Positions 18,538 to 26,566 of a stretch of DNA of 64,000 nucleotides are shown in pieces. Origin of the DNA: Sinorhizobium sp. B11 (GTDB lineage Bacteria > Pseudomonadota > Alphaproteobacteria > Rhizobiales > Rhizobiaceae); contig CP091033.1 in assembly GCA_039725955.1 (NCBI GenBank), forward strand, positions 372,001-436,000. Reading direction: 5' to 3'. Positions within the stretch are counted from its first letter, which is position 1; each line of letters starts with the position of its first letter. The notes under the pieces are model-generated. The model was not told where the DNA came from, did no database searches, and saw nothing but the letters and a program-made list of their open reading frames with translations. The translations under genes were made by a program, and so were the position numbers.

Positions 18538-19416
18538 CTAAGGCAGGAACAGCACGTCATATTGATCGAATGCGCCCGGCAGATCACGGACTTTCATCTC
18601 CTTCTCGTGGTCCTCGAAGACCACGAGACAATTCTCGTAGAAGCCGGCGAGCATGCGAATGAAGGCTTTTGTGCCCTCAGGGCCGTAGAAGAGCGGCGTG
18701 AACTCCATATAGAGCGGCGCGCGGCGGGCAAGCAGCGGTAGCATCGAGCGACAGGCAACCGGCTCATACCCCTCGATATCCATCCAGACGAGACCGATGG
18801 ACGCCTGATCGATGTCGAGGTCGTCGAGGATGCCGGTCACGGAGCGCACCGGGACGCTGATCTTCTGGTCGCTAGCGCTCTGGCGGATGGCGCTGCTCTT
18901 GCCATGATTGGCACTGTTTAGAAAGAAGTCGATCTCGCCTTCACCTTCGCCGGCGGCGCAGTTGACGAGGCGTACCACATCCGCGAGCCCATTCTGACGG
19001 ATGTTCTGTTCCAGAAGGCGGAAATTGCGAGGGTCCGGCTCGACGCTGACGATGCCGGCAAATGCCCGAGCGAGCGCAAAATAGACGGTCTGGGTGCCGA
19101 TATTTCCGCCGATCTCGAGCAACATGCTGTCCTTTCTCAGCAAGCCGCGCTGGCGCAGGATCACGAGCAGCCGATCGACGGCCTCCCGTTCGAAATGGCC
19201 CTTCCGGAAGACCTTGCGGCCGATATAGTCGGCGGGCGAAAAGCTCATCAGGTGATCGCCTGCATCGACCGTCATGGAGATGACGCGCGTCCCGATATTT
19301 TCGATCAGCAGTCGGCGGCCAAAACGGGTGTTGAAGAAACGCGTGGCCAGCGCATTGCGCGCCTTGCGCAAACGACGTCTCCAATATTTGCCAGTTAGCC
19401 ACGCTTGGCCGGACAT
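18538..19416 (-). CDS. FkbM family methyltransferase
   Basis: 292 residues. The SAM-binding motif is MLLEIGGNIGTQTVYFALARAFAGIVSVEPDPRNFRLLEQNI and the FkbM-specific segment is LVWMDIEGYEPVACRSM. FkbM proteins O-methylate sugars or natural products; the surrounding sugar genes suggest a glycan substrate, but this is inference. Its start abuts the stop of the cyclase gene upstream (shared base 19416). Codons near the 3' end contain a perfect 10-bp inverted repeat (18603-18612 with 18619-18628). Confidence 0.88.
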   Translation of the reverse strand: MSGQAWLTGKYWRRRLRKARNALATRFFNTRFGRRLLIENIGTRVISMTVDAGDHLMSFSPADYIGRKVFRKGHFEREAVDRLLVILRQRGLLRKDSMLLEIGGNIGTQTVYFALARAFAGIVSVEPDPRNFRLLEQNIRQNGLADVVRLVNCAAGEGEGEIDFFLNSANHGKSSAIRQSASDQKISVPVRSVTGILDDLDIDQASIGLVWMDIEGYEPVACRSMLPLLARRAPLYMEFTPLFYGPEGTKAFIRMLAGFYENCLVVFEDHEKEMKVRDLPGAFDQYDVLFLP

Positions 19417-21131
19417 TATCGCTTTTCCTTGAGCGGTTCGGCGGCCTTCTCTCTCGGAATGACATAGACTTTCAAGGGCAGCGCCCGTCCACGCACATTG
19501 ATTTCGCAGCTTTCCACCGGTTCCAGATCAATGCCGGCGCCTTTTGCGACCGGCTCGGAGATCACGATCGCGGCATTGAGTTCCTTGGCGGCCGTCTCCA
19601 GGCGGCTTGCGACATTGACCGTATCGCCGACGGCCGTCAGGCTGCGCACCCGCCCATAGCCCATCGTGCCGACGACTGCCGGGCCGGCGTGGATGCCGAT
19701 GACGATTTGCAGCGGTAAAGGCAGTTCGTCGGAAAGTTCGGCGGCAAGTTTTTCCACCTCGGCAGCAATCGCGGTTGCGGCCGCGACAGCCTGCCGGCAG
19801 CCTTCCTCTGGCGTGGTGTTGAGGCCGAAGAGTGCCATGGCGCCGTCGCCGATGAATTTGTCGAGCTGTCCGCCGGCCTGTTCCACCGCCTTGCCGACGA
19901 TTCCGAAATAGCGGTTGAGCAGGAAGACGACGTCGAAGGGCAGGCGGGTCTCGGTCAGCGTCGTGAAATGACGCATGTCACAGAAGAGTACGGCGATGTC
20001 GCGCTCGCGGCCGGGGCTGGTTTCCTGGCTATTGGCGGGGAGGGCTGCTTCTGTCTGCGGCACGAGCAGTGGCGCGACGGTCAAGTCCTTGTCCGGGCGG
20101 AGCTGACAGGCGAGGCGTACATCGGCTGCCGCATTGATGCGCTTCAGCGTCGTCTGCTCCAGCTTGTCGGGTGGCGGCAGGGTCCAATAATCGCTGAGAA
20201 TCTGGACGCGGCACGTGGAGCACTGGCCCTTGCCACCACAAACCGAATAGTGCGGCAGGCCGCCAAGCCTGCTTGCCTCCAGGACTGTAAAGCCGCGTGG
20301 CACACGAACCGTCTCGCCGCCGGGATAGTGAACGGCGACCTGGGTCGCCCGCTCTTTCAACCTGCGGCGGGCTCGTGCCAGAATGACGAGAGCAAGCGCT
20401 GCGGAGAAGCTGCCGAAGAGCCCGGCGCGGATCTTCGCGATTTCCTCACGCGCCTCGGGATCGTTGTAGTAGCGGGTATTGATCGTTTCTTCGTAGTGGT
20501 CGGATTCCGATTGGACGTAGGAGGGATCGGACAGCGTGCGGCCCATCTCGACGAAACCGAGCAGCGCCAGCACCGGCAGGAGAATGGCGATGGCCAGAAG
20601 CAGCGACGAGGAATTGACGTACCACGACCGGTAGCGCAGCCAGAAATGGATGCCGATGCAGCCGTGGATCCATACGGCAAGCAGTGCGAAAGTCTGGCGT
20701 ACACCGTCCTTCGGCGAGTTGATCCAGAGCGTGCGGACGATCGTCTCGTAATTGTCGCTATAGCTGTAGAGCGCATGGACGATGCGTGTGCCGATAACAT
20801 GGTCGATGAGCAGCAGCGGAATCAGAAGGCCGAGAACGATTTGCGCCATCTCGTTCTTCGGCATGATGAGGCTGCGGCGCATATAGAGCCCACGTAGCAC
20901 CAGCGTCAGATGGACCAGGACCGAACCGTAGAAGAGCAGAGTGCCCAGCGGATTACGCCAGATCGCCAGAAACAGTCGGCGCGCATCGTCGGCTGCCGTC
21001 AGCGAAACGAGCCCCAACGCATGGTTTGACATATGCAGGATGATGAAGACGAACATCACAAGGCCGGAACCGAGTCTGGCCTTCCTGATCGTACGTTCCG
21101 AAAAAATCCCTGTGGCCCAGACCGTGGTCAT
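19416..21131 (-). CDS. cyaC: CyaC-type redox-responsive membrane adenylate cyclase (diheme anchor + 2Fe-2S + class III cyclase)
   Basis: 571 residues from ATG 21131 (AGGAA upstream). Residues ~20-255 form a membrane domain with histidines at 33, 37, 74, 111, 119, 156 and 162, resembling the diheme-B anchor of succinate:quinone oxidoreductases. Residues ~265-355 are a plant-type [2Fe-2S] ferredoxin domain with Cys298, 304, 307 and 342. Residues ~375-545 are a class III cyclase domain (VLFCDMRHFTTL, DKFIGDGAMALFG, VNVASRLE). This architecture matches CyaC of Sinorhizobium meliloti, described as a quinone-responsive diheme adenylate cyclase carrying a binuclear Fe-S cluster. It likely reports quinone-pool redox state as cAMP. 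The FkbM gene follows directly. Confidence 0.88.
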   Translation of the reverse strand: MTTVWATGIFSERTIRKARLGSGLVMFVFIILHMSNHALGLVSLTAADDARRLFLAIWRNPLGTLLFYGSVLVHLTLVLRGLYMRRSLIMPKNEMAQIVLGLLIPLLLIDHVIGTRIVHALYSYSDNYETIVRTLWINSPKDGVRQTFALLAVWIHGCIGIHFWLRYRSWYVNSSSLLLAIAILLPVLALLGFVEMGRTLSDPSYVQSESDHYEETINTRYYNDPEAREEIAKIRAGLFGSFSAALALVILARARRRLKERATQVAVHYPGGETVRVPRGFTVLEASRLGGLPHYSVCGGKGQCSTCRVQILSDYWTLPPPDKLEQTTLKRINAAADVRLACQLRPDKDLTVAPLLVPQTEAALPANSQETSPGRERDIAVLFCDMRHFTTLTETRLPFDVVFLLNRYFGIVGKAVEQAGGQLDKFIGDGAMALFGLNTTPEEGCRQAVAAATAIAAEVEKLAAELSDELPLPLQIVIGIHAGPAVVGTMGYGRVRSLTAVGDTVNVASRLETAAKELNAAIVISEPVAKGAGIDLEPVESCEINVRGRALPLKVYVIPREKAAEPLKEKR

Positions 21132-21324
21132 CAATTCCTGTTCTTGAAGCTCAAATCGCAAATGCACTAGAGAAGACGAAAAAGGGCGGAATTATCGTCT
21201 CGTCTAATCACGATCGCTTCGGTATGCCTGCCTGTATCGTTCAAGGATAGTGACAATAGCGGAAATTTTCGCTTACGGCGTGAGCGCCGATTGGAAAACA
21301 CACTGTCATACGCGGAGTGTCGCG

Positions 21325-22416
21325 ATGAGGATCGCTTTCTACGCGCCGATGAAATCGCCTGATCATCCGGTGCCGTCAGGTGACCGCTTGATGGCGCAGC
21401 TGTTGATCCGGGCGCTGGAAATGGCCGGGCATTCAGTCGAGGTCGTGTCTCAATTCCGCATCCATGCCGGCACGCCGGAAGCGGCGGCCGAAGCGCTACC
21501 GAGGGCCGGGGAGGAGCTCCAGCGGATTCGGCACAAATGGCGGGACGAGCCGAAGCCGGAACTCTGGTTCTGCTATCATCCTTACTACAAGTCCCCCGAT
21601 CTCTTCGGACCGGCGATCGCTGCGGAATTCACCATTCCCTATGTGACCGCCGAAGCCTCCTATTCGCGCAAGCGCGACGCGATGGGCTGGGCATTGTTTC
21701 AGAAGCCGGTCGGCGAGGCGATCCGTCAGGCGGCGGTCAATATCGCCTTTACCGAACGCGACCGGAAAGGACTGGAAGACGTCTTTCCCGAAGCGCGTAT
21801 TGCCGGAGTAAAACCTTTCATCGACACAGTGCTCTTCGAAGCGGCAACGCCTGCTCCCGTTCCGCAACGCTTGGCGAGCGTGGCGATGATGCGGGCCGGT
21901 GACAAGATGGAGAGCTACACGATGCTCGCTGCGGCACTGCGCAAGATCGAGGATCGGCCCTGGACGCTCGGCATCATTGGCGACGGTCCGTTAAGAGCTG
22001 AGGTGGAGGCGCTGTTTGCGGGCTTTGCCCCCGGTCGTATCGACTGGCTCGGCCAGAGGGAGCCGCAAGAGATAGCCGACCTGCTTTCGAAGAGCGGCAT
22101 CTATGTCTGGCCGGGCTGCGGTGAAGCCTATGGACTTGCCTATCTCGAAGCGCAGGCGGCGGGGCTTCCTGTCGTGGCGCAGGAAACTGCCGGCGTGCCT
22201 GCCGTCGTGGAGGCCGATGTGACCGGGCTATTGACGCCTGCCGGCGATGTGGAAGCCTACGCGCGCGCCGTTGCCGGACTGCTGGATGACCGGACGCGCC
22301 GTGACGCCATGGCATCTGCCGCCCGACGCTTTGTTATCGAAGAGCGTTCGCTTGCCGGCGCATCACATGAACTGGATTTGATCCTCAACCATGCAGGAGC
22401 AGCACATGATCGATAG
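21325..22416 (+). CDS. GT4 family glycosyltransferase
   Basis: 363 residues from ATG 21325 (GGAG seven bases upstream). The N-terminal half begins MRIAFYAPMKSPDHPVPSGDRLMAQLL. The C-terminal donor-binding half has LGIIGDGPLRAEVEALF, DLLSKSGIYVWPGCGEAYGLAYLEAQAAGLPVVAQ and GLLTPAGDVEAYARAVAGLL, which includes the EX7E pattern of GT4 enzymes. It overlaps the following polysaccharide deacetylase gene by 11 bp. The pair probably builds and trims the same glycan. Acceptor unknown. Confidence 0.88.
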   Translation: MRIAFYAPMKSPDHPVPSGDRLMAQLLIRALEMAGHSVEVVSQFRIHAGTPEAAAEALPRAGEELQRIRHKWRDEPKPELWFCYHPYYKSPDLFGPAIAAEFTIPYVTAEASYSRKRDAMGWALFQKPVGEAIRQAAVNIAFTERDRKGLEDVFPEARIAGVKPFIDTVLFEAATPAPVPQRLASVAMMRAGDKMESYTMLAAALRKIEDRPWTLGIIGDGPLRAEVEALFAGFAPGRIDWLGQREPQEIADLLSKSGIYVWPGCGEAYGLAYLEAQAAGLPVVAQETAGVPAVVEADVTGLLTPAGDVEAYARAVAGLLDDRTRRDAMASAARRFVIEERSLAGASHELDLILNHAGAAHDR

Positions 22417-23173
22417 CACCCTCCGCGAGCCGTTGCATCGGGAGCTGGAGCGCTGGCGCGACGCTGGCCGCGTTGCACGGCTCTGGCTGCGGGATGACGA
22501 TGCGATCGAGCCGACGGCGGCGCTCGAGCGACTGCTTGGAGAGACGAGAAACTACGGCATCCCCCTCACGCTCGCTGTCATTCCGGCCTTTACCGGCATG
22601 CCACTCGCTCAGAGGCTTGCGGATGAGACACATGTCAGCGTGGCAGTTCACGGCTGGGCCCATCACAATCATTCCGGACCTGACGACAAGAAACAGGAAC
22701 TCGGCGGATCACGGCTGGAAGAAACCATCCTCGGCGAGCTCTACGAAGGTTTCCTGAAGCTGAGGGATCTCTACCCCGCGCGCTTCCTGACAATGCTGGT
22801 TCCGCCCTGGAACCGGATAGACAAGGGCCTCATTCCCAAACTGCCGGCGCTTGGCTTCGGATCCCTTTCCACTTACGGACGCGCCAAGGGAGAAAGTCCG
22901 ATCGCCATCGTCAACTCCCATGTCGATCTCATGGACTGGCACGGCACCCGCGGTGGACGGCCGATGGCAGAGTTGATCGGCGAACTGGTCGCGGAGTTGC
23001 AGGATCGGTTCGAGGGCGGCAACGAGCCAATCGGCGTGCTTGCGCATCATCTGGTGCATGACGCGGCGGCGTGGGATTTCCTCGGCGAACTTTTCGAGGC
23101 GACGGCAGGCCATCCCGCGGTGGAATGGGTCTCTGCCGCCGCACTCGTGCGGGATCAGATGTCGACGACCTGA
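22406..23173 (+). CDS. Polysaccharide deacetylase-like protein
   Basis: 255 residues from ATG 22406 with GGAG upstream inside the previous gene. The NodB-like fold shows LWLRDDDAIEPTAALERLL, with the catalytic/metal aspartates, and VSVAVHGWAHHNHSG, the motif that supplies metal-binding histidines. There is no signal peptide, so it acts in the cytoplasm. A hydrolase acting on an acetylated sugar intermediate made by the upstream glycosyltransferase is the simplest reading. It ends 19 bp inside the convergent MBL gene. Confidence 0.82.
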   Translation: MIDSTLREPLHRELERWRDAGRVARLWLRDDDAIEPTAALERLLGETRNYGIPLTLAVIPAFTGMPLAQRLADETHVSVAVHGWAHHNHSGPDDKKQELGGSRLEETILGELYEGFLKLRDLYPARFLTMLVPPWNRIDKGLIPKLPALGFGSLSTYGRAKGESPIAIVNSHVDLMDWHGTRGGRPMAELIGELVAELQDRFEGGNEPIGVLAHHLVHDAAAWDFLGELFEATAGHPAVEWVSAAALVRDQMSTT

Positions 23174-23985
23174 TTGTCGCGGGCAGCGAAGGCGCCGGCA
23201 AAGGCGGCCTGCGCCTCGCTTTCCATGACGGCAAGCTGCTCATCGGTGCGCGAAGGCGCATGATGGAATAGGGCGAAGCGCTTAGCGCCCGCCATCTTTG
23301 CAAGTTCAGTGCCGTGCTGCCACGTGGAGTGGCCGAAGCCCTTGAAGCGCTGCATCTCGTCTTCATTGTAGGTGCAGTCGTAGACCACGAGATCGGCGTC
23401 CTTCATCATCTCGAGCGCCACCGGATCGTAGGTGCCCGGAATGTGCTCGATGTCGTAGATCAGCGACACTATGCGTCCCTTCCAGTTGATGCGATAGCCG
23501 ATCGCGCCGCCTGGATGGTTCAGCATGTAGGTCTGCATTTCGACGCCTGCATGCGGCGTCAGCGTCTGGCCCGCATGGAAATCGCGGAAGTTCATCGTCG
23601 CCTGGCAAATATCGGTCTTTACCGGAAACCAGGGCGGGCTGATGAACTGCTCGACCATCTCGCGCGTGCTCATCTTGCCGTCCAGATGGCCGGACCAGAT
23701 GTTGACGTTGATCGAAGGGTAGTAGATCGCCTTGAAGAAGGGCAGGCCGATGATGTGATCGTAATGGCAGTGGCTGAAGAAGAGATCGACATCGCGGACT
23801 TCGTCAGCAATGAGCGAGAGGCCGGCCTCGCGCAGTCCAGAGCCCGCGTCGAACAGCATCCGATGCTCGCCGCAGCGAATTTCAATGCAGGAGGTGTTGC
23901 CTCCATATCGGTCGAATTCCGGGCCTGATACGGGGATGCTTCCCCGAACGCCCCAAAATTTCACCTGAAACAGATCGTTACTCAT
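23155..23985 (-). CDS. MBL fold metallo-hydrolase
   Basis: 276 residues. The N-terminus VKFWGVRGSIPVSGPEFDRYGGNTSCIEI, the dinuclear-metal motif FSHCHYDHIIGLPFF, the bridging aspartate region VVYDCTYNEDE and a late histidine in FALFHHAPSRTDEQL are typical of a metal-dependent hydrolase subgroup related to RNase Z-like and phosphodiesterase enzymes. Substrate is unknown. Given three cyclase or cyclase-like genes nearby, a phosphodiesterase role is a possibility but unsupported by specific residues. Confidence 0.82.
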   Translation of the reverse strand: MSNDLFQVKFWGVRGSIPVSGPEFDRYGGNTSCIEIRCGEHRMLFDAGSGLREAGLSLIADEVRDVDLFFSHCHYDHIIGLPFFKAIYYPSINVNIWSGHLDGKMSTREMVEQFISPPWFPVKTDICQATMNFRDFHAGQTLTPHAGVEMQTYMLNHPGGAIGYRINWKGRIVSLIYDIEHIPGTYDPVALEMMKDADLVVYDCTYNEDEMQRFKGFGHSTWQHGTELAKMAGAKRFALFHHAPSRTDEQLAVMESEAQAAFAGAFAARDNQVVDI

Positions 23986-24394
23986 TTTCCTTCAAACCAG
24001 CTTTCCCGCTTCGTCATCGTAATCACCATCGATCCCGATGCGAAGCTGCAGAATTCCACGGGTTTGCCTATATCCCCTCGCACTCTTCTAACGGCTAGCC
24101 GAAGAAGAAGTAGATTTTCCTAAGCAATCGGCTTTTGGCTCAGAATGCAAGCCGGTATGGTTCGTTTTCGGTAAACGTCCCGACACATGCGAGGGTGCGA
24201 CATCTCCCGCGGATCATGCATCTTAAATGGTTGCGTGCGACCGAAAATGCAAATTCGTTGCTTTTGGGCGTCCTGAAGCCGCGAAACGGCATGAAAACTG
24301 CGTAGAAGATGGCCGGCGGTAAGGCGCGGCTACGGGAGGGCTGCGTCTTAGTCATCCCGGCACGAAACGCCAACGTCCTCCTGTCCAGAAGATA
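23986..24394. other. Intergenic region upstream of the Pho-controlled importer
   Basis: About 400 bp without a convincing gene. It contains the promoter of the MBL hydrolase on the minus strand and leads into the tandem Pho boxes on the right. Short open frames here have no ribosome sites and no recognisable protein. Confidence 0.5.
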
Positions 24395-24434
24395 TTGTCA
24401 CAAAACTGAAATATATCTGTCGCAGAGCTGTCAT
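24395..24434 (+). promoter_or_regulatory. Two tandem Pho boxes (PhoB sites)
   Basis: Four heptamers spaced exactly 11 bp apart: TTGTCAC (24395), CTGAAAT (24406), CTGTCGC (24417) and CTGTCAT (24428), each separated by an A/T- or AG-rich 4-mer. This matches the CTGTCAT-N4-CTGTCAT Pho-box pattern in tandem. A plausible -10 (CTAAAT, 24444-24449) lies ten bases downstream. The gene controlled is the ATPase at 24488 and hence the whole importer operon. Confidence 0.85.
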
Positions 24435-24446
24435 CCGGTGTGCCTA

Positions 24447-24478
24447 AATGTCGCCATACTTTCTTTAAAGCGACATTT
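24447..24478 (+). promoter_or_regulatory. Inverted repeat in the leader of the importer operon
   Basis: AAATGTCGC (24447-24455) and GCGACATTT (24470-24478) are perfect 9-bp arms separated by 14 bases, ending nine bases before the ATG at 24488. It lies between the Pho boxes and the start codon, so as RNA it would fold just upstream of translation initiation; as DNA it could be a second operator. Confidence 0.5.
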
Positions 24479-24487
24479 GGTCTTCCC

Positions 24488-25603
24488 ATGAACGCCCCTT
24501 CAATTCGATCGTCCTGTGCCGTTGCTGCGGCGGGTCTGGAATTGAGCTACGGGCCGACGCAAATCCTCAAAGGCATTGATTTTTCTCTGGAAAAGGGTAA
24601 GACGCTGGCGTTGCTCGGCCCTTCGGGCTGCGGCAAGACTACGCTCTTGCGGCTGGTCGCCGGGCTGCTTGTGCCGACCAGGGGTTCCGTTTCGATTGCC
24701 GGCACGACAGTTGCCGACGGTTCGACCGGTGCCTTCGTTCCGCCGGAGCGGCGCGGGCTTGGCATGGTCTTTCAGGACTATGCGCTCTGGCCGCATCTGA
24801 CGGTCGGCGGCAATGTTTCTTTTCCGTTGGAAATGCGTGGCATCGGGAAAGCCGAGCGTCACGAGAGGACGATGCGGTCACTCGAGCGCGTCGGGCTTGC
24901 TGCCTACGCAGATAGGCGACCGAGCGATCTTTCCGGCGGCCAGCAACAGCGCGTGGCAATTGCCCGCGCCATCGTGGCCGAACCGCAGCTCATCCTTTTC
25001 GACGAACCGCTTTCCAATCTTGATCGCGAACTGCGCGAAAACATGGTCGGTGAACTTGCCGAACTCATCTCCACGCTCGGCCTGACGGCAATCTATGTGA
25101 CGCATGATCATAGCGAGGCACTGACGCTTGCCGATGAGGTCGCAGTCATGCGCTCCGGCCTGATCGAGCAGCTGGCGTCGCCCGATGATCTGATCATGCG
25201 TCCGGCAACGCCCGAGGTCGCCGACTTCCTGCGGCTTGGCTGCCTTGCGGATATCGAGCGGCGCGGTACGGCCTGGTATTTCAAGGGTAGCGATATTGTG
25301 CTGACCGAGGCTGCGGGCATCGCCGGCAACAGCGCCCGCGTGTTGCTCCCGGTCGCCTCCATCTCGGCCGGCAAAGTCTCTGCTGATCGCCTTGCCGCCA
25401 CTGTGCTGCGCTCGCAGTTTCGCGGCGACGGGCACCTGGCGAGCGTTTCGCTCTCCGGCCTGCCCGGCCTGGAATTACAGGTGCTTAGCCGCGTGAAGCT
25501 TCGTGCCGGCGAGGTAATCGGCCTTGAGATCGACGCCGCACAGATCCGCTGGTTTCAGCGGGAAATACACCAATCCATAGAGGAGAAATTGGAACATGTT
25601 TAA
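24488..25603 (+). CDS. afuC: ABC importer ATPase (AfuC/FbpC type)
   Basis: 371 residues. Walker A is [13 protein letters not shown], the Q-loop [13 protein letters not shown], the signature [16 protein letters not shown] and Walker [13 protein letters not shown], followed by the switch histidine in [12 protein letters not shown]-terminal regulatory TOBE-like region follows. ATG 24488 is preferred because the ATPase domain starts shortly after, but it lacks a strong ribosome site; an in-frame GTG at 24440 is the alternative. It energises the importer encoded by the next two genes. Family annotation is usually ferric iron, but the Pho boxes argue for a phosphorus-containing substrate. Confidence 0.88.
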   Translation: MNAPSIRSSCAVAAAGLELSYGPTQILKGIDFSLEKGKTLALLGPSGCGKTTLLRLVAGLLVPTRGSVSIAGTTVADGSTGAFVPPERRGLGMVFQDYALWPHLTVGGNVSFPLEMRGIGKAERHERTMRSLERVGLAAYADRRPSDLSGGQQQRVAIARAIVAEPQLILFDEPLSNLDRELRENMVGELAELISTLGLTAIYVTHDHSEALTLADEVAVMRSGLIEQLASPDDLIMRPATPEVADFLRLGCLADIERRGTAWYFKGSDIVLTEAAGIAGNSARVLLPVASISAGKVSADRLAATVLRSQFRGDGHLASVSLSGLPGLELQVLSRVKLRAGEVIGLEIDAAQIRWFQREIHQSIEEKLEHV

Positions 25604-26555
25604 GTCATTGAAGAGCATCACTTTTGGCGTTGTCGCCGTAGCCCTGATGGCCGGCGTCGCCCATGCCGATGTCACCGTTTACACCGCTGGCCCGCAGAGC
25701 CTGATCGACAAGCTGTCGGCTGGCTTTACCAAGCAGACCGGCGTCAAGGTCAATGTTTTCCAGGCAACGACCGGCAAGGTCATGGCGCGTATCGAAGCCG
25801 AAGCCGCTAACCCGGTTGTCGACGTCGTCATCTCGGCTTCCTGGGATACGGCAAACGACTTCGCCAAGCGCGGCTGGCTTGTCAGCTATGCAAGCCCGAA
25901 CGCTGCCAAGGTGCCGGACTTCCTGAAGTCCGAAGGCGCTGTTGCACAGGGCATCTCGGCTCTCGGCATCGTCTGGAACACCAAGAGCGGCACGCCGAAG
26001 CCGTCCGAATGGGCTGACCTCGCAAAGCCGGAATACAAGGATCTCGTCAATATCCCGGACCCTGCGCAGTCCGGTTCGTCCTTCGAGCTGACTGCTGCCC
26101 TCGCCGGCCAGGACGACTGGAAGCTCTTCAAAGCTCTGCAGGCTAACGGCGCCATCATTGCCGGTGCAAATGCTGATGCCCTGAACCCGGTTCTGCAGGG
26201 TGCAAAGGCCGTCGTCTTCGGCGCCGTCGACTACATCGCTCTTGCCGCCCAGAAGAAGGGCGAGAATATCGAAGTCGTGTTCCCGAAGTCCGGTACGGTC
26301 ATCGCACCGCGCCCGGCCATGATCATGAACTGGTCGAAGAACCAGGACGACGCCAAGAAGTTCATCGACTACATGCTCTCTGACGAAGGTCAGGCGCTTG
26401 TTGCCGGCGAAATGCTGATGCCATCGCGCACCGACATTGCCGCCAGCCGTCCGCTGATCGGCGACCTGACGCTCCTGAAGTATGACACGGCTGCTGTCTA
26501 CGGCAAGCGCAAGGAAACGCTGAAGACCTTCGCTGATCTCTACGGCGCCAAGTAA
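25596..26555 (+). CDS. afuA: ABC importer periplasmic binding protein (AfuA/FbpA type)
   Basis: 319 residues with a Sec signal peptide ([23 protein letters not shown], cleavage after AHA). The mature part is a family 1/ferric-type binding fold: VTVYTAGPQSLIDKLSAGFTKQTGVKVNVFQATTGKVMARIEAE and VISASWDTANDFAKRGWL. The paired tyrosines that chelate iron in FbpA are not evident; the corresponding area reads GAVDYIALAAQKKG. AfuA of Actinobacillus was later shown to bind hexose phosphates, which fits the Pho-box promoter. It overlaps the ATPase gene by 8 bp. Confidence 0.88.
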   Translation: MFKSLKSITFGVVAVALMAGVAHADVTVYTAGPQSLIDKLSAGFTKQTGVKVNVFQATTGKVMARIEAEAANPVVDVVISASWDTANDFAKRGWLVSYASPNAAKVPDFLKSEGAVAQGISALGIVWNTKSGTPKPSEWADLAKPEYKDLVNIPDPAQSGSSFELTAALAGQDDWKLFKALQANGAIIAGANADALNPVLQGAKAVVFGAVDYIALAAQKKGENIEVVFPKSGTVIAPRPAMIMNWSKNQDDAKKFIDYMLSDEGQALVAGEMLMPSRTDIAASRPLIGDLTLLKYDTAAVYGKRKETLKTFADLYGAK

Positions 26556-26566
26556 GGTCTGAACGA

